From Bacillaceae bacterium UBA7792 (GTDB lineage: Bacteria > Bacillota > Bacilli > Bacillales > Cytobacillaceae), in the NCBI GenBank assembly GCA_002480735.1, contig DLCS01000263.1:1-9311 (forward strand): a stretch of DNA of 9,311 bases, in the 5' to 3' direction. The notes beneath the pieces were generated by a model, which made no database searches, was not told where the DNA came from, and worked only from the letters and a program-made list of their open reading frames with translations. The position numbers and the translations under genes are program-made. This document shows, one piece after another, positions 1-7,021 of this stretch. Each line of letters starts with the position of its first letter. The stretch's first letter is position 1.

Positions 1-952
1 CAGATGAATTGGTCTTAACAAGGTCACCAACGAGCTTTTGACCCTTCTCTCCATAGGTTTCTTCAATAATATTCCATTGATAATCATTTGGTCGAAACTC
101 AATAATAAAGGGGGTGTCTTCGCGATATTTATACTCGATTTTCATATCAAAGGATCCATCAGGTTTGACACGTGTTTCCGTACTATTCCAATCGAAACTC
201 CCTCTTAGTCTACTCCCTTCAAGTAAATTCGTTCTCCCATGGAGGAAATAATACTCCTGATTGTCGGTGATTTCGTCTACCTCAATCCAAACTCTTGTAT
301 CCCCTAGGTCTTCAGGTATTGGATACCATTCAGGCTCCTTAAATTCTCGGATTGCCATTTCTTCACCAGGTTTGAAGGAGGCTGTTACCTGAGCCATATT
401 ATAGATATCCTGTGGAGATCTTCCTCCACCCTTTCTTTGATGCTTATATATGTATGGGCCTTTCAGATTCTGTCCTCGTTCACCATAATGCCTTTTGACG
501 AAATCGTCCTGTGGATGATCAAAATGAAATTTGATCGCAACCAAGGTATCCTGGTTTAGATTTTCATAAGGAATTTCCATATAGAAGCTCCCGTCATCCT
601 TCACAAGCTCTGTTGTGTCGGCAAAATAGGCCTCATCACCCACCGTGACTTCTCCAACAAGCCGGGAACCGGGTAGTAAATTGCTCATGCCGTTCACAAT
701 GATTTTATCGCCCTCTTCTTTCATCTCTCCCCCAAGGATAATCTCGTAATCTCCTAATCCATTTTTAGGTTTAGATGACTTTTTTTCCTCAGGTTCTTCC
801 TTCTCCTCCTCCACTTCTTCATCACTTTCCTTCTCTTCTACTTGAGGAGTTTTTTTCGCCTCTTTTGGCTCATCACTCACATTCTTACTGCATCCCGAAA
901 TTAGGAGCAAGGAAATAAGAAGAAAGTATAGAATCCCTTTTCCTATTTTCAA
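1..952 (-). CDS. Lipoprotein of unknown function with two copies of one domain (3' end cut by window edge)
   Basis: The frame is open from a TTG start to the left edge: 317 codons, no stop. TTG is chosen because GGGAGG lies 7 nt upstream and it begins a complete lipoprotein signal peptide: a short basic start (MKIGKG), a hydrophobic core, then a lipobox L-I-S-G-C with the lipidated Cys at residue 21. A Glu/Lys-rich, probably disordered linker follows (about 28-63). The rest contains two similar units, about residues 83-170 and 234-317. Shared landmarks are NLLPGSRLVG / NLLEGSRLRG, KDDGSFYMEI / KPDGSFDMKI and YGERGQNLKG / YGEKGQKLVG. The alternating hydrophobic pattern suggests beta-rich extracytoplasmic domains. 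I do not recognise the domain and assign no function. The product should be anchored outside the membrane by its lipid. Downstream genes are not visible, and 352 bp separates it from the chemoreceptor upstream, so it probably has its own promoter. The lipoprotein call is firm; the role is unknown. Confidence 0.85.
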   Translation of the reverse strand, partial: MKIGKGILYFLLISLLLISGCSKNVSDEPKEAKKTPQVEEKESDEEVEEEKEEPEEKKSSKPKNGLGDYEIILGGEMKEEGDKIIVNGMSNLLPGSRLVGEVTVGDEAYFADTTELVKDDGSFYMEIPYENLNQDTLVAIKFHFDHPQDDFVKRHYGERGQNLKGPYIYKHQRKGGGRSPQDIYNMAQVTASFKPGEEMAIREFKEPEWYPIPEDLGDTRVWIEVDEITDNQEYYFLHGRTNLLEGSRLRGSFDWNSTETRVKPDGSFDMKIEYKYREDTPFIIEFRPNDYQWNIIEETYGEKGQKLVGDLVKTNSS

Positions 953-959
953 CTAGATA

Positions 960-965
960 CCTCCC
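960..965 (-). promoter_or_regulatory. Shine-Dalgarno site that fixes the lipoprotein TTG start
   Basis: The minus strand reads GGGAGG followed by 7 nt and then TTG. No ATG or GTG in this frame sits near an equally good site, and the signal peptide begins exactly at this TTG. Confidence 0.8.
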
Positions 966-1249
966 ATCTGCTCTTACGTGCCTTATCCATTCAAGGAAGA
1001 ACCATTACCCCCGAAAGAAATGACACAAAGACTATAACTGTTTAATTATGACTAAATAGGTAATTATTACATTGCCATAGTAACAAATATACTTATGCAC
1101 AAAAAGTGAATAAAGTATGAGCCTCTTTCTTTTGATATTGGATAGATTAATGGAAAAAATAGTACTTTTATATGGTTTTCCGCCATAATTAGACATATAA
1201 TTCTGAAATTATAGGTCATTAGACTGTTTTGATCACAAAAACTATATAG

Positions 1250-1283
1250 AAAAAGTCGTATGAACCAAATCATACGACTTTTT
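1250..1283. terminator. Bidirectional Rho-independent terminator after the chemoreceptor gene
   Basis: There is a perfect 14-bp inverted repeat, AAAAAGTCGTATGA (1250-1263) and TCATACGACTTTTT (1270-1283), around a 6-nt loop. The A/T ends give a U-tract in either direction. It begins 21 nt past the chemoreceptor stop codon, so its main role is to end that minus-strand transcript and insulate the lipoprotein gene. Confidence 0.9.
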
Positions 1284-1304
1284 AAGTGTCCTTCAATTTC
1301 TCAT

Positions 1305-3269
1305 CTAATATTTAAATACCGAAATTAATTCCTTCAGTTCTTCCGCCATGGAGGATAATGCTTGAGCTGAGGCCGTAATTTCCTCCATCGAGGCGAGTTG
1401 TTCTTCCGTTGAAGCGGCCACTTGCTCGGATGTAGCAGCATTGCCTTTGGCAAGAAAAGCTAAGTCATTGGCAGTTGCTGCAACCTTCTCTATCTGCGAG
1501 GCAATCTGCTGGGCGGTTGCTGATACCTCTTCCATTTGCGGTGTCATTTCCCTTGTGCTTTGTAGAATAATATTGAATTTTTCTATCGTCTCGTTCGATA
1601 ATTGAACCCCTACCTGGACATCATCCATGACATGTGCCATCGTATCAACAGATTGTCTTGTATCTTGTTGGATATCCTGTACAATTTGATGAATCTCTTT
1701 TGCTGAAGCTTGAGATTGCTCGGCGAGCTTTCTTACTTCGTCTGCTACAACCGCAAAGCCTTTTCCATGTTCTCCAGCCCGTGCTGCTTCAATAGCCGCA
1801 TTCAAAGATAACAAATTCGTCTGATCAGCAATACCGGTAATCACATCTAGGATAGAGCTTACCTCTTTGGAACGATCATACAGAGATTTAATGGTGGCAT
1901 CGGACTTCATGACAGATTCATGGATCGATCCCATTTGTTCAACCGTATTGGATACCGCTTTTCCACCCTCTTCGGCTTGTATGGCCGTTTGGCGTGAAAG
2001 CTCAGAAACCTTGCTCGACTTTATGGCGATCATGGAGATGCCTTGAGAGATTTCTTCGAGTTCAAGAACATTGCCATCAATGGAAGTCGTCTGTTTTTCA
2101 GCACTGCCTGCAACCTCTTGAATGGCCTCCGCAACCTGCTCAGTAGCCTGGCTTGTTTGTTCCGCGCTAGCTGTCAGCTCTTCGGATGCTGCCGCTACCT
2201 GTTCAGCATTCATATCCACCTTAGCCACTAACTGACGGAGACTGGCCTGCATTTCATTGAAAGCCATGCCTAATTGTCCGATCTGATCATTCGTATCGAT
2301 TTTTATTTCTGTTGTTAAATCACCACTGCTTACCGTTAATGCTTTTTCTCGTAATTGATTAAGAGGCCTTACAATCGAGCGAATGCCAAAGAAATTAATC
2401 ACGGAGCCCATTAACAGAGCAATCATAACGATGATAATGGTGCTATGAAGAATGGGTGATGCGGAATCTTTAATTTCACTTGTTACAACATTACCGGCTA
2501 CCTTCCACCCAGTAGTTTCGTTTGTGACATAACTTAATGTCTTGGCTTCACCGTTTATTTCGTAATCAAATATCCCTTTGTCTTTATCATACATTTTTGA
2601 GAAGAAAGCTTCTTTTGCTTCACTGCCAGGCTCATTTGTGGGATGAACGATGAATTTCTTATCCTTATCTAGTAAGAACGCATACCCTTTTTCCCCAATT
2701 TTGACCCCATTTGTCAATTCTTGTATATAATTCAAATTAATGTTGACTGCAGCAACACCCGTACCATCTTTAAGAGCACGGGAAACTGTAATAACCATAA
2801 TATCAGTGCCCGCGGATATGTATGGGTTAGAGATAATCACCTTGCCCTTATTTGCCATGGCTTGAATATACCAATCTCTTTTTCGAGGATCATAGTCATC
2901 TGGCATTTTCACCCTTGGCTCTTGAACGAATAAACCCGTCTCCGTTCCAACATAAATACTTTGAACCTCCGGATGATACTGGACATAATCATTTAGATGT
3001 GCCCTCAGCTTAGGACTACTGTCCCCTTCAAAAATATTAGCTAAGGTCGAGTCGGCTAAGTAGGCAATATCATGCATCTTCGGTTGAATCGTATTGTCAA
3101 TAGTTGCATTTAAGAGATTAATATTTTCTCCAATTCCATAAAGAATTTCATTCTTGACAGAATTTTTTGCGGAAAAATAGGCAAATGTCCCCACACTGAT
3201 GGAGGGGACAAGGAGCACAAAAGTAAAAAAAATGATTAATTTTGAACGTAAATTCTTAAAAATTTTCAC
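1305..3269 (-). CDS. Methyl-accepting chemotaxis protein with an extracellular dCache sensor
   Basis: This 654-residue transmembrane chemoreceptor senses a small ligand outside the cell and controls CheA through CheW. Order: TM1 about 10-32, double-Cache sensor about 35-270, TM2 about 274-296, HAMP about 297-350, then a long cytoplasmic coiled coil with the conserved hairpin tip about 478-515 ([20 protein letters not shown], then [19 protein letters not shown]). Glu-Glu sites of the Bacillus methylation type flank it (ASEELTASA near 361, [11 protein letters not shown] near 620). Length and layout match the McpA/McpB/TlpA group of Bacillus subtilis, about 660 residues. The membrane-distal Cache module has RDWY (131-134), part of the known dCache amino-acid-binding signature, so an amino-acid ligand is possible, but residue 176 is Asn where the signature usually has Asp. 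The start is GTG, with GGGGAA 6 nt upstream. The gene is monocistronic, between its own promoter candidate and a strong terminator. Confidence 0.95.
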   Translation of the reverse strand: MKIFKNLRSKLIIFFTFVLLVPSISVGTFAYFSAKNSVKNEILYGIGENINLLNATIDNTIQPKMHDIAYLADSTLANIFEGDSSPKLRAHLNDYVQYHPEVQSIYVGTETGLFVQEPRVKMPDDYDPRKRDWYIQAMANKGKVIISNPYISAGTDIMVITVSRALKDGTGVAAVNINLNYIQELTNGVKIGEKGYAFLLDKDKKFIVHPTNEPGSEAKEAFFSKMYDKDKGIFDYEINGEAKTLSYVTNETTGWKVAGNVVTSEIKDSASPILHSTIIIVMIALLMGSVINFFGIRSIVRPLNQLREKALTVSSGDLTTEIKIDTNDQIGQLGMAFNEMQASLRQLVAKVDMNAEQVAAASEELTASAEQTSQATEQVAEAIQEVAGSAEKQTTSIDGNVLELEEISQGISMIAIKSSKVSELSRQTAIQAEEGGKAVSNTVEQMGSIHESVMKSDATIKSLYDRSKEVSSILDVITGIADQTNLLSLNAAIEAARAGEHGKGFAVVADEVRKLAEQSQASAKEIHQIVQDIQQDTRQSVDTMAHVMDDVQVGVQLSNETIEKFNIILQSTREMTPQMEEVSATAQQIASQIEKVAATANDLAFLAKGNAATSEQVAASTEEQLASMEEITASAQALSSMAEELKELISVFKY

Positions 3270-3344
3270 TACTGGTTCCCCATTTCTAAGATATCTAATT
3301 CAGTCGAGATTCCGAAAACAGCTAATTTTCATGAGTTTTCTAGA

Positions 3345-3378
3345 CCTTGGTTATCATCTGCTCATCAGATGATCAAGG
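3345..3378. repeat. Imperfect inverted repeat at the expected chemoreceptor transcription start
   Basis: CCTTGGTTATCATCTG (3345-3360) and CAGATGATCAAGG (3366-3378) pair as 8 bp plus 5 bp, with a 3-nt bulge and a 5-nt loop. On the minus strand the repeat covers about +1 to +31 of the transcript predicted from the -10 at 3382-3387. It could be an operator or a 5'-end hairpin in the mRNA. It has no U-tract, so it does not look like a terminator. Confidence 0.5.
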
Positions 3379-3381
3379 ATA

Positions 3382-3408
3382 AGTATAGCATAATGCATTC
3401 TATCGCAA
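3382..3408 (-). promoter_or_regulatory. Candidate promoter of the chemoreceptor gene
   Basis: The minus strand has an extended -10, TGC-TATACT (hexamer 3387 to 3382), with a weak -35, TTGCGA (3408 to 3403), at a short 15-bp spacing. The TGn extension could compensate for the poor -35. No clear SigD-type (motility) promoter was found, although SigD often drives such genes in Bacillus. The transcription start would lie near 3375. Confidence 0.35.
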
Positions 3409-3432
3409 TATACTATATTGAACAAATTGTGA

Positions 3433-3460
3433 AGAAGCTCCCTAAACTTAGGGAGCTTCT
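3433..3460. terminator. Terminator-like hairpin after the hemerythrin-PAS gene
   Basis: There is a perfect 13-bp inverted repeat, AGAAGCTCCCTAA (3433-3445) and TTAGGGAGCTTCT (3448-3460), starting 3 nt past the stop codon of the minus-strand gene. The stem is strong and GC-bearing, but the following U-tract is poor (TTCTTCAC), so termination may be partial. Confidence 0.7.
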
Positions 3461-3463
3461 AAA

Positions 3464-4480
3464 TTAAGATAGTATTCTTTTTTCTCCATCAATGGCTTGA
3501 ATTGGAGCAATGTTTTGAGTGAATTCAAGTGTACCTATATAATCACCATTTTCATCACGAATAGCAAAATATTGAATGTATACATATTTATCGCGAAATT
3601 TAATCCAAAAATCCTCATGGTCCTTTCTTCCCGCTTTGAAATCTGCTAATAGCTCCTCCACAACATGAACGCTTCTAGGTGGATGACAGTTCTGCACCGT
3701 CCGTCCAATGACAGCCTTTGTGCGAGCAAAGATTCGTTCCTTCCCGTGAGAGAAATAGCGAACGACATCTTCGTGGTCGATAAAAGTAATATCAACTGGT
3801 AAATGGTTTAAAATAAGTTCCAATTGCTTTAAGGATAGGATTCCTGTCTCCAACTTAATGTAGCCCTCTGTAAAGGCTTTCTCATCAAGTTGGTTTCGCT
3901 TCGGTTTCCATTCTTCAACAGAACTAATTAAACAAAATCCAATTTCATCACTTTCATGAGCAATTTTCACCCATTCATCCTCTGTAAAATTTTCAAGTGC
4001 CATCGGGAAAAGGATATTCTCTTCACGGTAAATCATGTGTAGCACCTCTTCAATGACAAAGTGGAGAGCATTCATAACTTCTTCTTTTTCTCCATCATAG
4101 TTAGACAGCATTTTCTTTGCATTTTTAATTGCATCACGGATAAAATCATTAATTCTCCACATATGATTGGTCGGTCCATGAATGCCGTATCTTTCTAAGT
4201 AAGGGAAAATTAAGTTCTCTTTCCGACTGTAATGCTTATCAATATCAAGAAGCAAATTCAAATCTTCAATCAATTGATACACAATATCGGACGTATCATC
4301 TTTTTCAAATTCTTGAGTATGAGGCTTTAAGCTATTTTCGATAAGCTTGGCAATTTCCTGATTTTCTAATAAAAAGGTATGAACAGGATGACCTGGTACA
4401 ATTTCAGGTCTTGAATGTTCTTCGCTTCCTGAATGCTTATGCGTGATATGATGTTCACGATTGTTTATAATTTCACTCAT
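3464..4480 (-). CDS. Hemerythrin-like domain plus PAS domain protein (DUF438-related)
   Basis: This soluble 338-residue protein probably senses or handles O2, NO or di-iron redox. Residues 1-28 are His-rich (His 10, 11, 14, 16, 22) and probably disordered. Residues about 30-185 form a hemerythrin-type four-helix domain with candidate metal ligands H31/H34 (GHPVHTF), H83 and E88 (DKHYSRKENLIFPYLE), H106 (NHMW), and H148 with E153/E154 (HMIYREENILFP). Residues about 215-328 are a PAS domain with the segment NCHPPRSVHVVEELLADFK (264-282) typical of the PAS half of DUF438 proteins. Relatives usually carry an extra N-terminal DUF438 module, absent here. No output domain is present, so any signal must pass to a partner or the protein acts directly on the metal-bound gas. 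The ATG start has AAGGGG about 7 nt upstream. It is a single gene with an Fnr-like site upstream. The domain calls are good; the physiological role is inferred. Confidence 0.88.
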   Translation of the reverse strand: MSEIINNREHHITHKHSGSEEHSRPEIVPGHPVHTFLLENQEIAKLIENSLKPHTQEFEKDDTSDIVYQLIEDLNLLLDIDKHYSRKENLIFPYLERYGIHGPTNHMWRINDFIRDAIKNAKKMLSNYDGEKEEVMNALHFVIEEVLHMIYREENILFPMALENFTEDEWVKIAHESDEIGFCLISSVEEWKPKRNQLDEKAFTEGYIKLETGILSLKQLELILNHLPVDITFIDHEDVVRYFSHGKERIFARTKAVIGRTVQNCHPPRSVHVVEELLADFKAGRKDHEDFWIKFRDKYVYIQYFAIRDENGDYIGTLEFTQNIAPIQAIDGEKRILS

Positions 4481-4521
4481 TTTTATTCCCCTTCATGTAA
4501 AGTGATAACTTTTCTCATTCA

Positions 4522-4530
4522 AAGATATCA
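4522..4530 (-). promoter_or_regulatory. Candidate extended -10 promoter of the hemerythrin-PAS gene
   Basis: The minus strand reads TGA-TATCTT, a TGn-extended -10 (hexamer 4527 to 4522, 4 of 6 consensus positions), with no good -35. This fits an activator-dependent promoter. The start would be near 4515, giving a leader of about 35 nt before the ATG at 4480. Confidence 0.4.
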
Positions 4531-4550
4531 TCTCTCTTGAAAAGGGATCG

Positions 4551-4562
4551 TGATCCGGATCA
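4551..4562. promoter_or_regulatory. Fnr/Crp-family-like operator upstream of the hemerythrin-PAS gene
   Basis: The sequence is the perfect palindrome TGATCCGGATCA, that is TGAT-N4-ATCA, the core spacing of Fnr/Crp-type boxes (TTGAT-N4-ATCAA; equivalent to TGA-N6-TCA). Its centre at 4556.5 is exactly 32 bp upstream of the -10 centre at 4524.5, which equals the -41.5 class II activator position. The outer bases fit the consensus poorly. The regulator's identity is inferred from motif and geometry only. Confidence 0.45.
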
Positions 4563-4570
4563 TTCAAAAT

Positions 4571-4598
4571 AAAAAAGATGCACTTAGGCATCTTTTTT
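4571..4598. terminator. Rho-independent terminator after the CapA-family gene
   Basis: There is a perfect 11-bp inverted repeat, AAAAAAGATGC (4571-4581) and GCATCTTTTTT (4588-4598), around a 6-nt loop. It begins 6 nt past the TAG of the minus-strand CapA-family gene, with U-tracts in either direction. It separates that transcript from the hemerythrin-PAS promoter region. Confidence 0.88.
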
Positions 4599-4604
4599 GT
4601 GGAA

Positions 4605-5780
4605 CTATTCTGTTTTCTCCTCATACTTAAGCCAGTCGGAGCCATTTATCTTGTTGGAAACGTCGATAATTTTTTGTTTTACCCGATCTCGCTCAGCACC
4701 CTCAAGCATCGTTGGTCGATAATCATTGCGGTTCTTGACAGATGAAATAGAAAATGGAACGACATTGATTTCCTTCTTATCTGTTAGTTCCCCATTTTTC
4801 AGATGGAAGGTTTGCTGGAACACGTATGTATCCTTATCACTCGGATTTCGATTGCCTCCGAACATGAAGTTTCCTAAGCTATAAACAATGAATTTCCCTT
4901 TATATTCCTCTATCCCCTGGACAACGTGGGGATGATGACCCAATACTAAGTCGGCACCTGCATCCACCGTATAACGAGCCAACGATTTTTGTGATTCCGT
5001 TGGAACGTATTGTCTTTCTACACCCCAGTGAAAGTGAACAAGAACAATTTGTGCCCCTTGATCGCGTAATTCCTGAATATCCTTCGAGACCTGTCCGCGA
5101 ATTTCGGTCGTATCATTCCAACCCTCATAGCCTAAGGCCCCGATTTTGATGTCCTTCACAGTGGTCAGATATTTATTGTCATACCCAAAAAAGCCGATAT
5201 TTTCCTTTTTCAGATTCGTGATTGTATCCTGGTAGCCCTGTTCTAGGTAATCATGGATATGGTTATTGGCTAAATTAACCGCCTCTATCCCACCTAGTGT
5301 TAAGATTTGGACATAGGATGGGTCTCCCTTGAAGCGGAACTTCTTCACTGCTTTTTTTGTTGCATTGGTTAAGGTAGTCTCTAGATTTACAGTTGTTAGA
5401 TCGTCGTTCTTAAAAATATCATTTAAGCCACCAACGAAATGTTTGAGCCCCTTTTTATCCGCCTCATGCACGAAAGTCCCATCATAACCGAAAGATTCAT
5501 CCGTTCCAATTGTAAAATCTCCAGCAGCACTAATTTTAATCGTCGTTTCCTTCACTGGTTCTTCCTTCGGTTCTGGTTGTTTAGTAGATTTGGGTACTTT
5601 GGTTACCTTGGTCTTCTGAACTTCAACTTTCTTAGCTTCATTTTTCGTCTCATCAGCTGAGTTTAAGTAGGTCAAAAGAAGACCGCCTGTCACGAATAGT
5701 AAGACTACGAAGATTACGATGGGTAAAGTTCTCAATCTTCTGCGTCTTTTTGTACGATTTTTTTCTCTTCTACTTGTCAT
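4605..5780 (-). CDS. CapA-family membrane-anchored metallophosphatase-like protein
   Basis: This 391-residue protein has a very basic cytoplasmic start (about 1-18), one hydrophobic anchor (about 19-38), a Lys/Thr/Pro/Glu-rich extracytoplasmic linker (about 41-80), and a CapA/PgsA-type domain (about 81-345). Domain landmarks are AAGDFTIG (85-92), VNLETTL (131-137), NLANNHIHD (169-177), HFHWG (249-253), GHHPHVVQG (281-289) and YSLGNFMFG (300-308). Known relatives act at the cell envelope in poly-gamma-glutamate export or retention and share a calcineurin-like phosphoesterase fold. No capB, capC or other capsule genes adjoin it, so a poly-gamma-glutamate role is not supported here; an envelope phosphoesterase-like role is as likely. 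The ATG start has GAGGAG 11 nt upstream, slightly far. The gene is monocistronic, with its own terminator downstream and a possible ECF-sigma promoter upstream. Confidence 0.93.
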   Translation of the reverse strand: MTSRREKNRTKRRRRLRTLPIVIFVVLLFVTGGLLLTYLNSADETKNEAKKVEVQKTKVTKVPKSTKQPEPKEEPVKETTIKISAAGDFTIGTDESFGYDGTFVHEADKKGLKHFVGGLNDIFKNDDLTTVNLETTLTNATKKAVKKFRFKGDPSYVQILTLGGIEAVNLANNHIHDYLEQGYQDTITNLKKENIGFFGYDNKYLTTVKDIKIGALGYEGWNDTTEIRGQVSKDIQELRDQGAQIVLVHFHWGVERQYVPTESQKSLARYTVDAGADLVLGHHPHVVQGIEEYKGKFIVYSLGNFMFGGNRNPSDKDTYVFQQTFHLKNGELTDKKEINVVPFSISSVKNRNDYRPTMLEGAERDRVKQKIIDVSNKINGSDWLKYEEKTE

Positions 5781-5852
5781 CTTCTTGAATACTCCTCTTT
5801 GTTTTGCTTAGGTAAATAGGGGATCTTTTTCCTAGTCTTCCATTTTGTGACC

Positions 5853-5880
5853 AGTACGTATATATTACCACCAAGTTACC
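5853..5880 (-). promoter_or_regulatory. Candidate ECF-sigma-type promoter of the CapA-family gene
   Basis: The minus strand reads GGTAAC (5880 to 5875), 16 bp, then CGTACT (5858 to 5853). This resembles the SigW/SigX/SigM class of Bacillus (TGAAAC or TGTAAC, about 16 bp, CGT or CGTA). An overlapping SigA-like extended -10 (TGG-TAATAT) is also present, so the sigma factor is uncertain. The leader would be about 65-70 nt. Confidence 0.35.
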
Positions 5881-5948
5881 TAGAAGAGAATTAAAAAAAG
5901 GTAACAAATTTCAATTTTGCAAGTCTATTTGCATAGAGGAGAGATTGA

Positions 5949-6968
5949 TTATTCCTGAATAGCCAGAACAATTTTCCCAAATTGTTTTCCTTGCTCCATG
6001 AGCAGATGAGCCTCTTCAGCTTTTTCTAATGGGAATACTTCATCCACTACTGGCTTCAGCTGCTTTTCTTCAAATAATGCCAGCGTTTGCGCAAAATCAC
6101 TAGGAGATCCCATCGTCGTCCCCATAATATGAAGCTGTTTAAAAAATATCCTAGGCATTAAGAGGTCATTGACCGGACCGCGTGTGGAGCCAAAAGAGAC
6201 AATCCTGCTTCCCGGATTGGCAAGGGTAATTAAGTCCTTAAACGTATCGCCGCCAATGCTATCAATCGCTAAATCAGCACCACCTGCCAATTTCTTCAGT
6301 TCCTTCACCCAATTCTCATTCTTATAATTGACTCCTCCAGCGGCACCAAGAGCAATCGCTCGCTCGATTTTTTCATCGCTGCTTGACGTGACAAATACCT
6401 TTGCACCATGGGCAGCAGCAATTTGCAGAGCAACCGTCGCCACTCCACCACCAATTCCAGGGATGATGACCGTATCACCCTCCTGTACCTGTCCCTTCGT
6501 CACGACTGCGCGATACGCGGTTAAGCCTGCCAGTGGAAGCGCAGCCGCCTCCTCCCATGAAAGATGCTTTGGCTTTGGAAAAACATTTTCAGCAGGCATT
6601 TTGATGTATTCCGCATAGGTTCCATCAATCGGTACACCAAGTACAGAGAAGTTGGCATCCGGGAATTTCGGGTTATCCCCCCAGCCCATCGAAGGATTCA
6701 TGATGACCTCGTCTCCGACCTTATAGCCTTCGACTCCCTCTCCTAGCTCTGCTATGACCCCAGCACCATCTGACCCAGGAATCGCCGGTACCTGTATGCC
6801 GGGATAGAGTCCTTGCCGGACAAATACGTCTCTGCGATTCAAAGCTGCATAGCGCAGACAGACAACGATTTCCCCAGGACCTGCCTTCGGATCGGCAACT
6901 TCCTCGTAGTATAGTTTTGCAATTTCTCCACCAGGTCTCACTTTATCCTTCAATACAAGTGCTTTCAT
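5949..6968 (-). CDS. Zinc-less MDR-family NAD(P)-dependent oxidoreductase (quinone reductase/YogA-like)
   Basis: This 339-residue cytosolic medium-chain dehydrogenase/reductase should reduce a quinone, enone or aldehyde-type substrate with NAD(P)H. The N-terminal GroES-like domain (about 1-125) has ALNRRDVFVRQGLYPG (42-57) and PGSDGAGVIAELG (64-76). The Rossmann domain (about 126-290) has LPLAGLTAYRAV (144-155) and the dinucleotide loop GIGGGVATVALQIAAAHGAK (171-190). Zinc-dependent alcohol dehydrogenases have a catalytic Cys in the motif aligned with ALNRRD; here that position is Asn44. The only Cys in the whole protein is Cys37, so neither the catalytic nor the four-Cys structural zinc can be built. 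Database labels such as zinc-binding dehydrogenase would therefore mislead. Start and length are normal: ATG with GGAGG 7 nt upstream. No operon partner is visible; a promoter with a Fur-like box lies just upstream. The exact substrate cannot be told. Confidence 0.93.
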   Translation of the reverse strand: MKALVLKDKVRPGGEIAKLYYEEVADPKAGPGEIVVCLRYAALNRRDVFVRQGLYPGIQVPAIPGSDGAGVIAELGEGVEGYKVGDEVIMNPSMGWGDNPKFPDANFSVLGVPIDGTYAEYIKMPAENVFPKPKHLSWEEAAALPLAGLTAYRAVVTKGQVQEGDTVIIPGIGGGVATVALQIAAAHGAKVFVTSSSDEKIERAIALGAAGGVNYKNENWVKELKKLAGGADLAIDSIGGDTFKDLITLANPGSRIVSFGSTRGPVNDLLMPRIFFKQLHIMGTTMGSPSDFAQTLALFEEKQLKPVVDEVFPLEKAEEAHLLMEQGKQFGKIVLAIQE

Positions 6969-7004
6969 TTACATACCTCCGTTTGTTAAATATTCATAAT
7001 ATTT

Positions 7005-7021
7005 TGCATATGATTATCATA
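7005..7021. promoter_or_regulatory. Fur-family-like box over the oxidoreductase -10 region
   Basis: The minus strand has TGATAATCATATGCA (7019 to 7005). Against the Bacillus Fur 7-1-7 consensus TGATAAT-N-ATTATCA the left half matches 7 of 7 and the right half 4 of 7. The embedded 11-bp ATGATAATCAT equals the core of the classical 19-bp Fur box. It overlaps the -10, as a repressor site would. AT-rich DNA yields chance matches, so this is only a candidate. Confidence 0.3.

Larger units (their letters stand above)
953..1304. other. Gene-free 352-bp AT-rich interval
   Basis: No convincing gene is seen on either strand. The interval holds the lipoprotein Shine-Dalgarno site (960-965) at one end and the chemoreceptor terminator (1250-1283) at the other. 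In between, the best promoter-like element for the lipoprotein is a perfect TATAAT on the minus strand (1213 to 1208), but the nearest -35-like hexamer, TTGTGA (1238 to 1233), is 19 bp away and the leader would be about 250 nt. I see no recognisable riboswitch or small RNA. Confidence 0.55.

Noticed and set aside
1067..1273. Minus-strand open frame of 68 codons between the lipoprotein and the chemoreceptor
   Set aside because: It starts inside the chemoreceptor terminator hairpin, has no usable Shine-Dalgarno site, an AT-driven composition (Ile/Phe/Leu/Tyr) and no recognisable domain. It is most likely chance.
3379..3430. SigD (flagellar/chemotaxis) promoter for the chemoreceptor
   Set aside because: A GCGATAGA resembling the SigD -10 is present on the minus strand, but no TAAA-like -35 lies at 14-16 bp. 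The extended SigA -10 is the better candidate.
4605..5780. Assignment as the capA/pgsA gene of poly-gamma-glutamate capsule synthesis
   Set aside because: No capB, capC or capD neighbours are present, and stand-alone CapA-family proteins are common, so only the family is claimed.
5881..5948. Possible terminator after the oxidoreductase gene (7-nt T-tract on the minus strand at 5892-5898, hairpin TGCAA/TTGCA near 5916-5934)
   Set aside because: The only stems are about 4-5 bp and not next to the T-tract, so I could not support a Rho-independent terminator.
6328..6746. Plus-strand open frames inside the oxidoreductase gene
   Set aside because: They lie wholly antisense to a well-conserved gene and show no domain or Shine-Dalgarno site. 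Like the other frames inside known genes, they are shadows.
5949..6968. Zinc-dependent alcohol dehydrogenase
   Set aside because: The protein has a single Cys (Cys37) and Asn at the catalytic Cys position, so neither zinc site can form.
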